NCBI GenBank assembly: GCA_964385465.1
Contig: CAYLPJ010000001.1
Location: 269,758 to 333,757 of the forward strand
DNA length: 64,000 nt
Reading direction: 5' to 3'
Source of the DNA: CAYLPJ01 sp964385465
GTDB taxonomy: Bacteria > Planctomycetota > Phycisphaerae > SM23-33
Positions 1-8,991 of this stretch are shown piece after piece. The notes beneath the pieces are model-generated. The model did not search any database. It was given only the letters and a program-made list of their open reading frames with translations, and was not told the origin of the DNA. The translations under genes were made by a program, and so were the position numbers. Within the stretch, counting starts at the first letter, position 1. Each line of letters starts with the position of its first letter.

Positions 1-1406
1 CCCCGGCCGGGCAGACGCTGCTGGCCGGGTCGATCCTCGGCCTTCGGCCCGGCAGGGCGTACGAGGTGCGGCTGGCGCTGATCGATCCCGACGGCGGGGG
101 CGAGCGGCGCGAGCTGACGATGGCCACCTGGTCCGAACCGCCCCTGCCGACCGGCGCCCGCCGCGTGCCCGTCCGACCCGGTGGGCTCAAGGCTGCCCTG
201 GCCGCCGCCGAGCCGGGCGACACGCTGGCCCTGGCCGGTGGGGTGTACAAGGGCACGTTCCGCGTGCCGTCGGGCAAGCCCGGCCGGCCGATCTGCCTGG
301 TGGCCGGCGGCGACGGCGAGGCGGTGCTGGACGGCGGGGGGGCGAGCAACATCCTGGACGGTCGGGGCGCCCACGACGTGATGATCGAGGGCCTGGCGTT
401 CCGCAACGCCCGCTGGGCGCTGGCGTTCAACGGCGGCTCGCGGCTGGTCATCCGCCGCTGCCGCGTCACCGGCTGCAGCTATGCCTTCGTCGCCCAGACC
501 GACGGGGCACGCCAGAAGCGGATCCTCATCAGCGACTGCGAGTTCGTCGGGCCGTCGGCCTGGCCGCGGACCAAGGGCATCGAGAGCGCCCGCGGCGTGC
601 AGATCTCCGGCACCGGGCACGTGGTCTGCTACAACCGCATCCGCAACTACGCCGACGCCATCGACACGTTCGGCCGCTATCCCGTCGCCGCGATCGACGT
701 CCACAACAACGAGATCAGCGAGTGCACCGACGACGGGATCGAGATGGACTACTCCGAGCACAACACGCGCTGCTTCGCCAACCGGCTGACGAACTGCTAC
801 CAGGGGATCAGCATCCAGCCGATTCACGGCGGGCCGGTGTACGTGGTCCGCAACGCGATGTACAACATAGGCCACGAGGCCTTCAAGATGCACAGCAACC
901 CCTCCGGCGGGCTGTTCTTCCACAACACGTCGGTCAAGGCGGGCATGCCGCTCCTGCTCTACACGCGGAAGACCGTTTCCAACTGCGTCCTGCGGAACAA
1001 CCTCTTCGTGGGCACGGAGGGCAACTACGCCTACGAGACCACCGCCCCCATGAAGCGGTGCGACTTCGACTACGACGGCTTTGCCGGGCGGTGGAAGCAG
1101 TTCCTCAAGTGGAACGGCGTCCGCTACCCCACCGCCGAGGCCGTCCGCGACAAGGCGCCGGTCTACCGCCACGTCAAGGTCGTCGAGGCGGCCGGGCTGT
1201 TCGCCTCCGGCATCATGCCCCCGGCGAGCGTCAAGGAGCGGTTCGCCCCGTCGGTCAACGATCTCCGCCCGGCCGGGGACGGCGGGGCCGTCGACGCCGG
1301 CGCGGTCCTGCCGAACATCAACGACGGCCACCGCGGCGCCGCCCCGGACCTCGGCGCGTACGAGGCCGGCTCGCAGTTGCCCCACTACGGCCCGCGCCCC
1401 CGCTGA
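1..1406 (+). CDS. Right-handed beta-helix protein, 5' truncated by window edge
   Basis: The frame is open from the first bases of the window, so this is the 3' part of a longer gene. The first ~45 visible residues (LRPGRAYEVRLALIDPDGG) look like the last strands of a fibronectin type III-like domain. They are followed by a parallel beta-helix of the pectate-lyase/NosD type: short repeated turns such as DVMIEGLAFRNARW, RLVIRRCRVTGC and DVHNNEISECTDDGIEMD, with stacked Asn and Gly. Proteins like this usually act outside the cytoplasm on polysaccharides or as adhesins. No catalytic residues can be assigned here and the N-terminus is not visible. It ends 115 bases before the next gene. Confidence 0.75.
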   Translation, partial: PAGQTLLAGSILGLRPGRAYEVRLALIDPDGGGERRELTMATWSEPPLPTGARRVPVRPGGLKAALAAAEPGDTLALAGGVYKGTFRVPSGKPGRPICLVAGGDGEAVLDGGGASNILDGRGAHDVMIEGLAFRNARWALAFNGGSRLVIRRCRVTGCSYAFVAQTDGARQKRILISDCEFVGPSAWPRTKGIESARGVQISGTGHVVCYNRIRNYADAIDTFGRYPVAAIDVHNNEISECTDDGIEMDYSEHNTRCFANRLTNCYQGISIQPIHGGPVYVVRNAMYNIGHEAFKMHSNPSGGLFFHNTSVKAGMPLLLYTRKTVSNCVLRNNLFVGTEGNYAYETTAPMKRCDFDYDGFAGRWKQFLKWNGVRYPTAEAVRDKAPVYRHVKVVEAAGLFASGIMPPASVKERFAPSVNDLRPAGDGGAVDAGAVLPNINDGHRGAAPDLGAYEAGSQLPHYGPRPR

Positions 1407-1521
1407 GGCCGCGCGGGCAGCCCGCGGGATCTCGCCGACACTGCACGAATCCCTCCCCCGGACTGCCGATGTATGGTCTAATCGGACGATGACCTGGTTC
1501 CCGTTTCGGAAGGAGCGTTTC

Positions 1522-2358
1522 ATGCGGTCGTGGTTGGTCCTGTCGGTGACGGTAGCGGCAGCGGCGGCGCTGGGGGCGTCGTGGGTGTCTGCGACGCAGT
1601 TGGGGCCCGTCGAGGACGACGGGCAGGCGAAGGTGGATGTGGTCGGCCTGCGCGTGGCCAGGCCGCTCAACGGCGAGAAGGGCCGCCAGGCCCTCACCGG
1701 CCTGCGGGCGGGGACGACGCTGACGCTGCGAATCGTCCGCCCGGACGTGCACGTTCTCGGCGTGGACGCCAAGGCCTGCCGGCTGACCGCCTTCACCGAC
1801 GACCAGGGCACGGAGATGGTCAGCGAGTCGTTGAAGATGCTCCGCACCTGGGCCGACGGGCAGAGCTGGGTGACCCCCGACGGGCGCACGGTCCTTTTCG
1901 AGGTGCTCTCGACGCGAACCCCCGCCCGCGGGGCCCGGCAGGTCCGCTTCCGCGGGCGGATCGTCCTGAAGTGCGGGCGCGACGCGGCCTCGGCCGAGCA
2001 GGCCGGCTTCCGCCTGGCCACCGGCAGCAAGCTCACCGCCGGCCCGGCGGCGATGGAGATCACCGGCGTCCAGCACACCGACAAGGACACGACCTTCGCG
2101 TTGGCGACCAAGGACAGCGCCGAGCGGATCAGCCGGCTTCGGTTCTTCGGCCGCGACGGCGGGGAGATCGACACGGACCTGGTCGACGTCAGCGTGGTGG
2201 GGTTCATGGGCAACGCGTGGCATGAGCGGACGTATCGGCTGAAGAGCCCGCCCAAGCGGCCCCGGCGGTTCGACACGGTGGACGTGCGGGTGGAGTACTT
2301 CAAGCGGATCGACCGCCTCGCCGTGCCGGTGAACGTGACGACGGGCATCGGGCTGTAG
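1522..2358 (+). CDS. Exported protein of unknown function (278 aa)
   Basis: The ATG is preceded by AAGGAG at good spacing. The first ~24 residues (MRSWLVLSVTVAAAAALGAS...) form a clear Sec signal peptide ending near VSA, so the protein is probably periplasmic or secreted. The rest alternates short hydrophobic and charged stretches, as in beta-sandwich proteins. There is a single cysteine pair candidate (ACRL, LKCG) and no enzyme motif. I do not recognise the family. It is apparently monocistronic: 115 bases follow the upstream beta-helix gene, and a 328-base gap with a promoter follows it. Confidence 0.7.
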   Translation: MRSWLVLSVTVAAAAALGASWVSATQLGPVEDDGQAKVDVVGLRVARPLNGEKGRQALTGLRAGTTLTLRIVRPDVHVLGVDAKACRLTAFTDDQGTEMVSESLKMLRTWADGQSWVTPDGRTVLFEVLSTRTPARGARQVRFRGRIVLKCGRDAASAEQAGFRLATGSKLTAGPAAMEITGVQHTDKDTTFALATKDSAERISRLRFFGRDGGEIDTDLVDVSVVGFMGNAWHERTYRLKSPPKRPRRFDTVDVRVEYFKRIDRLAVPVNVTTGIGL

Positions 2359-2686
2359 GTGTCCGATGGGGGCGTGGTACGTGATTCTGGCGAAAAAAAC
2401 GTAAAAATTCGCGAAACCTTGCCGGTCGGGGGTTGGCGTAGCCGTGCGCCGTGCTAGAATTGGCCTGACTCATCGCGGTTTGGCACGGTCCTGCGGCCCA
2501 ACACGGTTCGTCCGACGCCCGTTCGGGAGGGCGAGGGGCTCAGAGCCGGCACAGCGCCGGGCCGAATCGCCTCGAAGGACGCTACGTATCGGACGAAGGC
2601 TAGAAACCGACAGCGGCTGAGCGATCCGCCTCGGCGGGATCCGGGCAAGAGCCGGCGTCGGTCATAGCTTCCGAGGGCACCCCGCC
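2359..2686 (+). other. Non-coding gap with promoter and structured leader
   Basis: No convincing ORF is present. The first third contains an A-rich patch (about 2391-2408, CGAAAAAAACGTAAAAATTC) that stands out in this GC-rich DNA. A promoter at 2433-2460 would give a leader of about 220 nt for the ABC exporter. Shortly before its ATG lies a GATCC-GCC / GGC-GGGATC hairpin with a one-base bulge (about 2622-2642). I see no match to a known riboswitch. Confidence 0.5.
2433..2460 (+). promoter_or_regulatory. Sigma70-type promoter upstream of ABC exporter
   Basis: TTGGCG (2433-2438), a 16-base spacer, then TAGAAT (2455-2460) preceded by TGC, making an extended -10 (TGCTAGAAT). The predicted start is near 2467, about 220 bases ahead of the exporter ATG at 2687. 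Confidence 0.45.
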
Positions 2687-5035
2687 ATGCCTCCCCCTTC
2701 TGACCATCACGGGCAGGGTCCGCATTCTGACAGCCCCGACGAACGCTCGGAGCTGCTGAACGAGGAACTGCCGGACGACATCGCGGCCATGGCCGCCGCG
2801 GAGGGCGTGCGCCCCGACGAGGCCTGGCTGACGGCGCGGACGGACCTCGACCTCTCGGGCTCCTACGCCGAGGTCTACCTGCTGGCCCTGCCGGAGGAGC
2901 TGGTCGTGGTCGGCCGACCCGCCACGCCGGACGCCCCCGCCGTGCGGCGGCGGCTCACTCGCGAGGGCATCGCCGAGGTCCGGACGCGCCAGGGCGTCGG
3001 CGGGGGGTTCGTCGAGGTGCTGATCGACGGCATCTACGCCGAGGTGCTGGCCTTCTCCAACGCCCGGGCGGACGTCTTCCGCCGCGTGGTCGCCAAACTC
3101 CAGACCTGGCGAGCCGGGCAGACCCCCCCGGTCGGGCCCGAGGACGATGAGGACCCCCGCACCTGCCCCCAGTGCGGCATGCCCCTCCAGTACCGCGGAG
3201 ACATCTGCAAACGCTGCATCAAGAGCGGGGCCGTCCTCGTCCGCGTCTTCAAGCTCATGAAGCCCTACACGGGCAAGGCCATCATCATGATGGCCCTGGT
3301 GGCCACGTCCATCGGCCTGAGCCTGATCCCCCAGCTGCTGGTGCGGTTCCTGGTCAATGTCGTGCTGGCCCCCCAGCAGGCGGGCAACCCGCCGCTGCCG
3401 CTGGGCGAGGCCTCCCGCTGGCTGCTGCTGGTCACCGCCGGGCTGCTGGGGATCCACGCGGTCATCTCCGCCACGGCCGTCATCATCGGCCGGCTGAGCA
3501 GCTACGTCGGCACGCAGATCACCTACGACATGCGCAACCGGGTGTTCCGGCACCTGATGCGGCTGTCGGTGGGCTTCTTCGACCGCTACAGCACCGGGCA
3601 GCTCATGAGCCGCGTCGTCGGCGACACCGCCCAGATGCAGGGCTTCGTCCGCCAACTGACCAACGGCTTCCTGAGGCAGTTCCTGACCCTCGTGGCCGTG
3701 ACGGTCGCGATGTTCATGCTCAACTGGAAGCTGACGCTGATCACGCTGCTGCCGGCCCCGATCGTCGTGGCCGCGGCGGTGTTCTTCTGGCGCCGCATCT
3801 ACCCGCGGTACTACCGTGTGTGGGACGGCAACAGCAAGCTCCACGGCGTGCTGAACACCATCCTCGGCGGCGTCCGCGTGGTCAAGGCATTCGGACAGGA
3901 GGGGCGCGAGCAGGACCGCTTCGCCGCAAGGACCGGCTACGTCCGCGACAGCTTCCGCGGCGTGCAGTACACGGTGACGGCCTTCAACCCGTCGATCGCC
4001 TTCGTCTTCCGCCTCGGCGGCATCCTGGTCTGGTTGATCGGCGGGCAGTGGGTCCTGGGCCTGTGGGGCGTCGCCGACAAGCTGGACCTCGGCGACCTTC
4101 TGGCCTTCCTCGGCTACCAGAACATGTTCTTCATGCCGCTCCAGCACCTGACGCAGTTCACCAACTGGCTGACCAGCTTCCTGACCGCCTCGCAACGGAC
4201 GTTCGAGATCCTCGACACGCAGCCGGAGATCGTCGAGGCGGCCGAGCCGAAGGAGCTCCCGGCCGCCGGGGGCAGCATCCGCTTCGAGAACGTCACGTTC
4301 GGCTACGACCGCCACGAGCCGGTGCTGGAGAACGTCAGCTTCGAGGTCGCCGCCGGGGAGCACATCGGGATCGTGGGCAAGAGCGGCTCGGGCAAGACGA
4401 CGCTGATCAACCTGGTCGCGCGGTTCTACGACGCCGACGAGGGGCGCGTGCTCATCGACGGCGTGGATGTCCGCGAGGTGCCCGGCAAGGAGCTTCGCCG
4501 CCGCGTGGGCGTCGTGCTCCAGGAGCCGTTCCTCTTCCGCGGGACCATCCGCAGCAACATCGCCTACGGCGTGCCCGAGCCGACCAGCGAACAGATCCTC
4601 GCCGCCGCCAAGGCGTCGAACTCCCACGGATTCATCATGGACCAGCCGCTGGGCTACGACACCTACATCGGCGACCGCGGGGCCGGGCTCAGCGGCGGGG
4701 AGAAACAGCGCATCAGCATCGCCCGCGCGCTGCTCTACGACCCCGAGATCCTCATCCTCGACGAGGCCACCAGCAGCGTCGACACCGAGAGCGAGCAGCT
4801 CATCCAGCGGGCCCTCGAGCAGGTGACCGCCGGGCGGACCACCATCGCCATCGCCCACCGCCTCAGCACGCTCAAGGACGCCGACCGAATCCTCGTCGTC
4901 GACGACGGGACCATCGCCGAGGAAGGGTCCCACGAGGAACTGATGGCCGCCAACGGCCTCTACGCCCGATTGGTGAAAATACAGACCGAACTCAGCCGCG
5001 AGCCGACCGTGGACACGCTGGCCCATTCGTCCTGA
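2687..5035 (+). CDS. ABC exporter (fused permease-ATPase) with N-terminal accessory and zinc-ribbon region
   Basis: 782 residues. The C-terminal ~590 residues are a classical type IV (MsbA-like) half-exporter. Six membrane helices lie between about residues 190 and 480. The nucleotide-binding domain has Walker A GKSGSGKTT near residue 563, the LSGGEKQR signature near 668, Walker B ILILDEATS and an AHRLST H-loop. The first ~190 residues are extra. They contain a soluble alpha/beta region (about 30-140) and then a CPQCG...CKRC zinc ribbon near residue 160, just before the first helix. Typical half-exporters are ~580-600 residues. The DUF1854 protein follows after 35 bases, so the two probably work together. 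The substrate cannot be told from sequence. Confidence 0.9.
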   Translation: MPPPSDHHGQGPHSDSPDERSELLNEELPDDIAAMAAAEGVRPDEAWLTARTDLDLSGSYAEVYLLALPEELVVVGRPATPDAPAVRRRLTREGIAEVRTRQGVGGGFVEVLIDGIYAEVLAFSNARADVFRRVVAKLQTWRAGQTPPVGPEDDEDPRTCPQCGMPLQYRGDICKRCIKSGAVLVRVFKLMKPYTGKAIIMMALVATSIGLSLIPQLLVRFLVNVVLAPQQAGNPPLPLGEASRWLLLVTAGLLGIHAVISATAVIIGRLSSYVGTQITYDMRNRVFRHLMRLSVGFFDRYSTGQLMSRVVGDTAQMQGFVRQLTNGFLRQFLTLVAVTVAMFMLNWKLTLITLLPAPIVVAAAVFFWRRIYPRYYRVWDGNSKLHGVLNTILGGVRVVKAFGQEGREQDRFAARTGYVRDSFRGVQYTVTAFNPSIAFVFRLGGILVWLIGGQWVLGLWGVADKLDLGDLLAFLGYQNMFFMPLQHLTQFTNWLTSFLTASQRTFEILDTQPEIVEAAEPKELPAAGGSIRFENVTFGYDRHEPVLENVSFEVAAGEHIGIVGKSGSGKTTLINLVARFYDADEGRVLIDGVDVREVPGKELRRRVGVVLQEPFLFRGTIRSNIAYGVPEPTSEQILAAAKASNSHGFIMDQPLGYDTYIGDRGAGLSGGEKQRISIARALLYDPEILILDEATSSVDTESEQLIQRALEQVTAGRTTIAIAHRLSTLKDADRILVVDDGTIAEEGSHEELMAANGLYARLVKIQTELSREPTVDTLAHSS

Positions 5036-5070
5036 CGGCCCGGCCGCGAGAGAGCAAGGGAGACCTGACC

Positions 5071-5703
5071 GTGAAGACGCACCCGGCAAGAAAGACCGAG
5101 ACCTGGGACAAGCCCGGCAAGAAACCCCCGCGCCCCCATCCGCAGACGACCGCGCGGGCCAACGAGCCCGAGCCCTCGGCGGCGGACCTGGCCTCGACGA
5201 CGCTCCGCTACCTGACCCCCGAGATGTGCCTCATCCACCTCGGCACGCACGGGCAACTGCACGTGACCGTACACGGCGAGCGGATCTACGGCGGGGTGTT
5301 CGCCGCCTACGCCTTCCCCGTCGCCCACGACAACGAGTTCATCTCGCTGATCCACACCGGCGGGACGGACGACGAGCGCGAGATCGGGATCATCCGCGAC
5401 CTCAACGACTTCCCACCCGACCAGGCGGAACTCGTCCGCGAGGCCCTGACGCGAAGGTACTTCATCCACACCATCCGCCGAGTCCACAGGGTCGGCTGGA
5501 AGTACGGGTTCGTGAACCTCGACGTCGAGACCGACAAGGGACGCGTCGAGTTCCTCATGCGCTGGAAGCACAGCCGGGCCGTCGACTACGGGCGCCGGGG
5601 CAAGGTCCTCATCGACGTCTACAACAACCACTTCCTGATCCCCGACCTCGACGAGCTGCCCGCAAAGGAACAGGCCTCCTTCCGCAGGATCATCTACTGG
5701 TAG
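5071..5703 (+). CDS. DUF1854-family protein, partner of ABC exporter
   Basis: Start chosen as GTG at 5071 because AAGGGAG sits 8 bases upstream and translation is coupled to the exporter 35 bases away. 210 residues. A basic, low-complexity N-terminus (about 45 residues, Lys/Pro/Arg-rich) precedes the conserved part. The pattern there (GERIYGGVFAAYAFPV, REIGIIRDLNDFP, NLDVETDKGRVEFLMRWK, VLIDVYNNHFLIPDLDEL) matches what I remember of DUF1854. Members are often encoded beside ABC exporters of this type. No enzyme motif or membrane segment is visible. A role as cytoplasmic regulator or accessory subunit is inference. Confidence 0.75.
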   Translation: MKTHPARKTETWDKPGKKPPRPHPQTTARANEPEPSAADLASTTLRYLTPEMCLIHLGTHGQLHVTVHGERIYGGVFAAYAFPVAHDNEFISLIHTGGTDDEREIGIIRDLNDFPPDQAELVREALTRRYFIHTIRRVHRVGWKYGFVNLDVETDKGRVEFLMRWKHSRAVDYGRRGKVLIDVYNNHFLIPDLDELPAKEQASFRRIIYW

Positions 5704-5772
5704 GCGCCCGCCGGGGCGCTCGGGGACCGAACGCCCCTTGCATCGCGCCGCGACCCGCCGCACAGTAGCGCG

Positions 5773-7611
5773 ATGCTCGATCGCACCATCGACGCCCTGC
5801 TGGCACGACGGAACGCACGCGGCGCGTGGACCGGGCGGCTTGCCGACAGCGCCCTGTCCACCGCCACCGCCGCGTTCGCCCTCGCCCGCCTCGGCCCCCG
5901 CGGCGACCGGGCGCTGGTCGCCGCGGGGCTGCGATGGCTCGTCGAGAGCCAGAACGCCGGCGGCGGCTGGGGGGACACGCCCGACAGCCTCGCCAACCCG
6001 TCCACCACCGCCCTGGCATGGGCCGCGCTGGCCGAGGCGCCCTCCGCGGGGATCGACGCCCGCGACGCCGTCGCCGCGGCCGAGCGGTGGCTCACGGGAC
6101 ATTTCGGCTCGCCGGCGCCGGGCGACGTGGCGGCGGGCATCACCCGGCGATACGGCGACGACCGGACGTTCTCGGCCCCGATCCTGACCATGGGCGCCCT
6201 GGCCGGGCGACTGGGCGACACACCGGGCGCCTGGCGGTACGTGGCGCAGCTTCCGTTCGAGCTGGCCGCCCTGCCGCAGGGGACCTTCCGCCTGCTCCGC
6301 CTGCCGGTGGTCAGCTACGCCCTGCCCGCGCTGATCGCCATCGGCATGGTCCGCCACGCCCACCGCCCGTCGGGCAACCCGCTCGCCCGCGCCGTCCGCC
6401 GCCTCGCACGCCGGCGCACGCTGCGCGTCCTGGGCGCCATCCAGCCCGACAGCGGCGGCTACCTGGAGGCCGCGCCGCTGACCAGCTTCGTCCTCATGTG
6501 CTTGTGTTCGCTCCCGGAACCCGAGCCCACGGGCCGCGCCCCGCAGGGCCCTTCGCGGATCGACCCCCTTCCCCACAGCGTCCCGGTTGCCGACGAGGTC
6601 ATCTCCCGCTGTGCCGCCTTCCTCCGCAACACCGTCCGCGACGACGGCGCCTGGCCCATCGACACGGACCTCGCAACCTGGGTGACCACGCTGGCCGTCA
6701 ACGCCCTGCCCGCCTCCGTCCTGGACCGCCTGGACCGCCGGGGCCTCGCCGACGACCTCCTCGCCCGCCAACAGACCGCCCGCCACCCCTACACCGGCGC
6801 CGCCCCGGGCGGCTGGGCCTGGACCGACCTCTCCGGCGGCGTGCCCGACGCCGACGACACCGCCGGCGCCCTCCGCGCCCTCAGACGCCTGGCGCCCGAC
6901 GACCCCCGCGCCCGCCGCGCCGCCGCCGAAGGCTGCCGCTGGCTCCTCGACCTCCAGAACCGTGACGGGGGCATCCCCACCTTCTGCCGAGGCTGGAACC
7001 GCCTGCCCTTCGACCGCTCGGCCCCCGACCTGACCGCACACGCCCTGCTGGCCTGGAGGGCCTGGCGGAACGAAATGCCCGCCAGCATCCGCCGGCGCAT
7101 CGAACGCGCCGCCGGCCGGGCCGTGCGATACCTCCACCACACCCAGGACGCCGACGGCGCCTGGACGCCGCTGTGGTTCGGCAACCAGCACTGCCCCGGC
7201 CAGACCAACCGCGTGTACGGCACGGCCCGGGTGGTCCTGGCCCTCGCCCGACTGGCCGGCGAACGGGCGGCGACGGCCGCGACGAGAGGCGGAAGGTTCC
7301 TCCTCGCCGCTCAACGCCAGGACGGAGGCTTCTCCGGCGACGTCTGCGACGCCCCGCCATCGGTCGAGGAGACCGCCGTCGCCACCGAGGCCCTCGCCCG
7401 ACTCGCCGACGCCATGCCGGCCGAACCGAGCGCGCGGTTCGGGGCCGCCGCCCGCGCCGGCGCCGACTGGCTCGCCCGCCGGACCGACGCCGGCCGGAGC
7501 TTCCCCGCCGCACCCATCGGCCTGTACTTCGCCAGGCTCTGGTACGCCGAAGACCTCTACCCCATGCTGTTCACCACCGCCGCCCTGACGGCCCTCGCCC
7601 GTGAGCGATAG
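5773..7611 (+). CDS. Squalene-hopene cyclase-like / prenyltransferase-repeat protein
   Basis: 612 residues built of repeated alpha-alpha hairpins with QW-type motifs: QNAGGGWGD (about 58), QNRDGGIPTF, QDADGAWTPLWFG, QRQDGGFSG. The acid motif DADD (VPDADDTAGA, residues 359-362) matches the DXDD proton donor of class II triterpene cyclases. The C-terminal GNQHCPGQTNRVYGTARV block resembles the equivalent block of squalene-hopene cyclase. It is a little shorter than most of that family (~630-720). No signal peptide is seen, but these enzymes are monotopic membrane proteins. The likely reaction is cyclisation of squalene or another polyprenyl chain; the exact substrate is uncertain. The gene stands alone, 69 bases after the DUF1854 gene. 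Confidence 0.8.
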   Translation: MLDRTIDALLARRNARGAWTGRLADSALSTATAAFALARLGPRGDRALVAAGLRWLVESQNAGGGWGDTPDSLANPSTTALAWAALAEAPSAGIDARDAVAAAERWLTGHFGSPAPGDVAAGITRRYGDDRTFSAPILTMGALAGRLGDTPGAWRYVAQLPFELAALPQGTFRLLRLPVVSYALPALIAIGMVRHAHRPSGNPLARAVRRLARRRTLRVLGAIQPDSGGYLEAAPLTSFVLMCLCSLPEPEPTGRAPQGPSRIDPLPHSVPVADEVISRCAAFLRNTVRDDGAWPIDTDLATWVTTLAVNALPASVLDRLDRRGLADDLLARQQTARHPYTGAAPGGWAWTDLSGGVPDADDTAGALRALRRLAPDDPRARRAAAEGCRWLLDLQNRDGGIPTFCRGWNRLPFDRSAPDLTAHALLAWRAWRNEMPASIRRRIERAAGRAVRYLHHTQDADGAWTPLWFGNQHCPGQTNRVYGTARVVLALARLAGERAATAATRGGRFLLAAQRQDGGFSGDVCDAPPSVEETAVATEALARLADAMPAEPSARFGAAARAGADWLARRTDAGRSFPAAPIGLYFARLWYAEDLYPMLFTTAALTALARER

Positions 7612-7649
7612 CCGGCAGCCGGCGACCACTGGCCGGCCGGAGGCCGTCG

Positions 7650-7669
7650 CCCCGGGAACGGCCCCGGGG
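7650..7669 (+). terminator. GC hairpin after cyclase gene
   Basis: CCCCGGG / CCCGGGG, a perfect 7-bp stem with a 6-base loop, 39 bases after the cyclase stop codon. No T-run follows, so intrinsic termination is only possible, not certain. Confidence 0.3.
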
Positions 7670-7737
7670 AGTGCACCGAAGCGGAAGCCCGTCTCCCCTG
7701 GCCGGCGCAAATGCGTTCGCCCCGCCACCGGCGAGCG

Positions 7738-7746
7738 TGCTAGGAT
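7738..7746 (+). promoter_or_regulatory. Extended -10 element for beta-propeller/GT4/ABC operon
   Basis: TGCTAGGAT, nearly identical to the TGCTAGAAT ahead of the ABC exporter at 2452-2460, and 31 bases before the operon's first ATG. The best -35 (TTCGCC at 7716-7721) is weak and 19 bases away. Confidence 0.35.
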
Positions 7747-7776
7747 GATATTGGACCGAACGGGTCCGGTTTGCCT

Positions 7777-8991
7777 ATGAGGAACCAGGTCATCATCGTG
7801 TCGCTGGCGTTGGCCGCCGGAGCGGCCGTGGGAATCGTCGCGCTGACGGTCGAGCTGCCCGAGCAGGGAGGCCCCGACGGTCCGACCGCGTCGGCGCCCG
7901 CCGACGCCGGCCCGCCCCCGCTGGCCCGGGCGCAGTGGCGGCTCTACCGCGGGGATGCTGCCATGACGGGCGTGGCCGACGGGCGCCTGGCTCTGCCCCT
8001 GCGCCTGGCGTGGCGGTTCCGCACCGCCGCCCCGGTGGTCTCGTCCCCTGTGGTCGGCGACGGGCGGGTGGTCATCGGCTCCAACGACGCGAACGTCTAC
8101 TGCCTGGACCTCGCCTCCGGCAAGAAGCGATGGGCCTACGCGACCGGCGACTACGTCGAGGCCCCGCCCGGACTAATCGGAGACGCCGTGCTCGTCGGCT
8201 CCGATGACAGCTTCCTCTACTGCCTCGACGCCAACACCGGCGAACTCCGCTGGCGGTTCGAGACCGGCGACAAGATCCTCGGCGCCGCCAACACCGTACC
8301 CGGACCCGGCGACGCCGGCCGACGCGTGCTGATCGGCAGCTACGACTTCAGCCTCTACTGCCTGGACTTCGCCACCGGCAGCAAGCTCTGGGAATACGAG
8401 TCGGACAACTACATCAACGGGGGCGTGGCCGTCTCGGCCGGGCGGGCGGCCTTCGGCGGCTGCGACGGGCTGATCCACGTGATCGGCTCGGACGGCAACG
8501 CCGTACGGCAGATCAACGCCGGCGCGTACGTCGCCGCCACGCCCGCCTTCCCCGGCGGAACCGTCTGCGTGGGGAACTACTCCGGCACGGTCTTCGCCGC
8601 CGACGCCAATACCGGCCGGGTTGCCTGGCGGTTCGAGAGCGAGGCGCCGTTCGTCTCCTCGCCGGCCGTCACGCCCGAGCGCGTCGTCGTCGGCTCCGAC
8701 GACTACAGCGTCTACTGCCTCGACCGCAACACCGGTCGAAAGCTCTGGACGTTCGCCACGCGAGGGGAGGTCAAGAGCTCCCCCGTGGTCTGCGGCGGGC
8801 ACGTGGTCGTCGGCTCGGCCGACGGGCGGCTGTACGTGCTGCGACTCGCCGACGGCGAGCGGGCGTGGGCGTACGACCTCGGCTCGCCGATCATCTCCTC
8901 GCCGGCGGTCGCGGACGGGCTCGTGGTCATCGGCTGCGACGACGGCAGCGTGGTCTGCTTCACCGACGCCCGCCACGGAGTGCGGCAATGA
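7777..8991 (+). CDS. PQQ-type beta-propeller repeat protein, membrane-anchored
   Basis: ATG at 7777 begins MRNQVIIVSLALAAGAAVGIVAL, an uncleaved anchor or signal peptide. The rest (~370 residues) is a BamB/PQQ-like propeller. The repeat V(V)IGS-x-D-x-x-VYCLD-x-x-(S/T)G-x-x-x-W occurs at least seven times (NVYCLDLASGKKRWAY, FLYCLDANTGELRWRF, SLYCLDFATGSKLWEY, SVYCLDRNTGRKLWTF). No PQQ-dehydrogenase catalytic residues are evident, so a scaffold or binding role outside the cytoplasm is more likely than an enzyme. Its stop overlaps the glycosyltransferase start (ATGA), so it heads a four-gene operon. Confidence 0.85.
   Translation: MRNQVIIVSLALAAGAAVGIVALTVELPEQGGPDGPTASAPADAGPPPLARAQWRLYRGDAAMTGVADGRLALPLRLAWRFRTAAPVVSSPVVGDGRVVIGSNDANVYCLDLASGKKRWAYATGDYVEAPPGLIGDAVLVGSDDSFLYCLDANTGELRWRFETGDKILGAANTVPGPGDAGRRVLIGSYDFSLYCLDFATGSKLWEYESDNYINGGVAVSAGRAAFGGCDGLIHVIGSDGNAVRQINAGAYVAATPAFPGGTVCVGNYSGTVFAADANTGRVAWRFESEAPFVSSPAVTPERVVVGSDDYSVYCLDRNTGRKLWTFATRGEVKSSPVVCGGHVVVGSADGRLYVLRLADGERAWAYDLGSPIISSPAVADGLVVIGCDDGSVVCFTDARHGVRQ

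Noticed and set aside
2600..5089. 829-codon - strand frame opposite the ABC exporter
   Set aside because: Low-complexity Asp/Val/His/Arg-rich translation with no motif; the exporter on the + strand has all ABC signatures.
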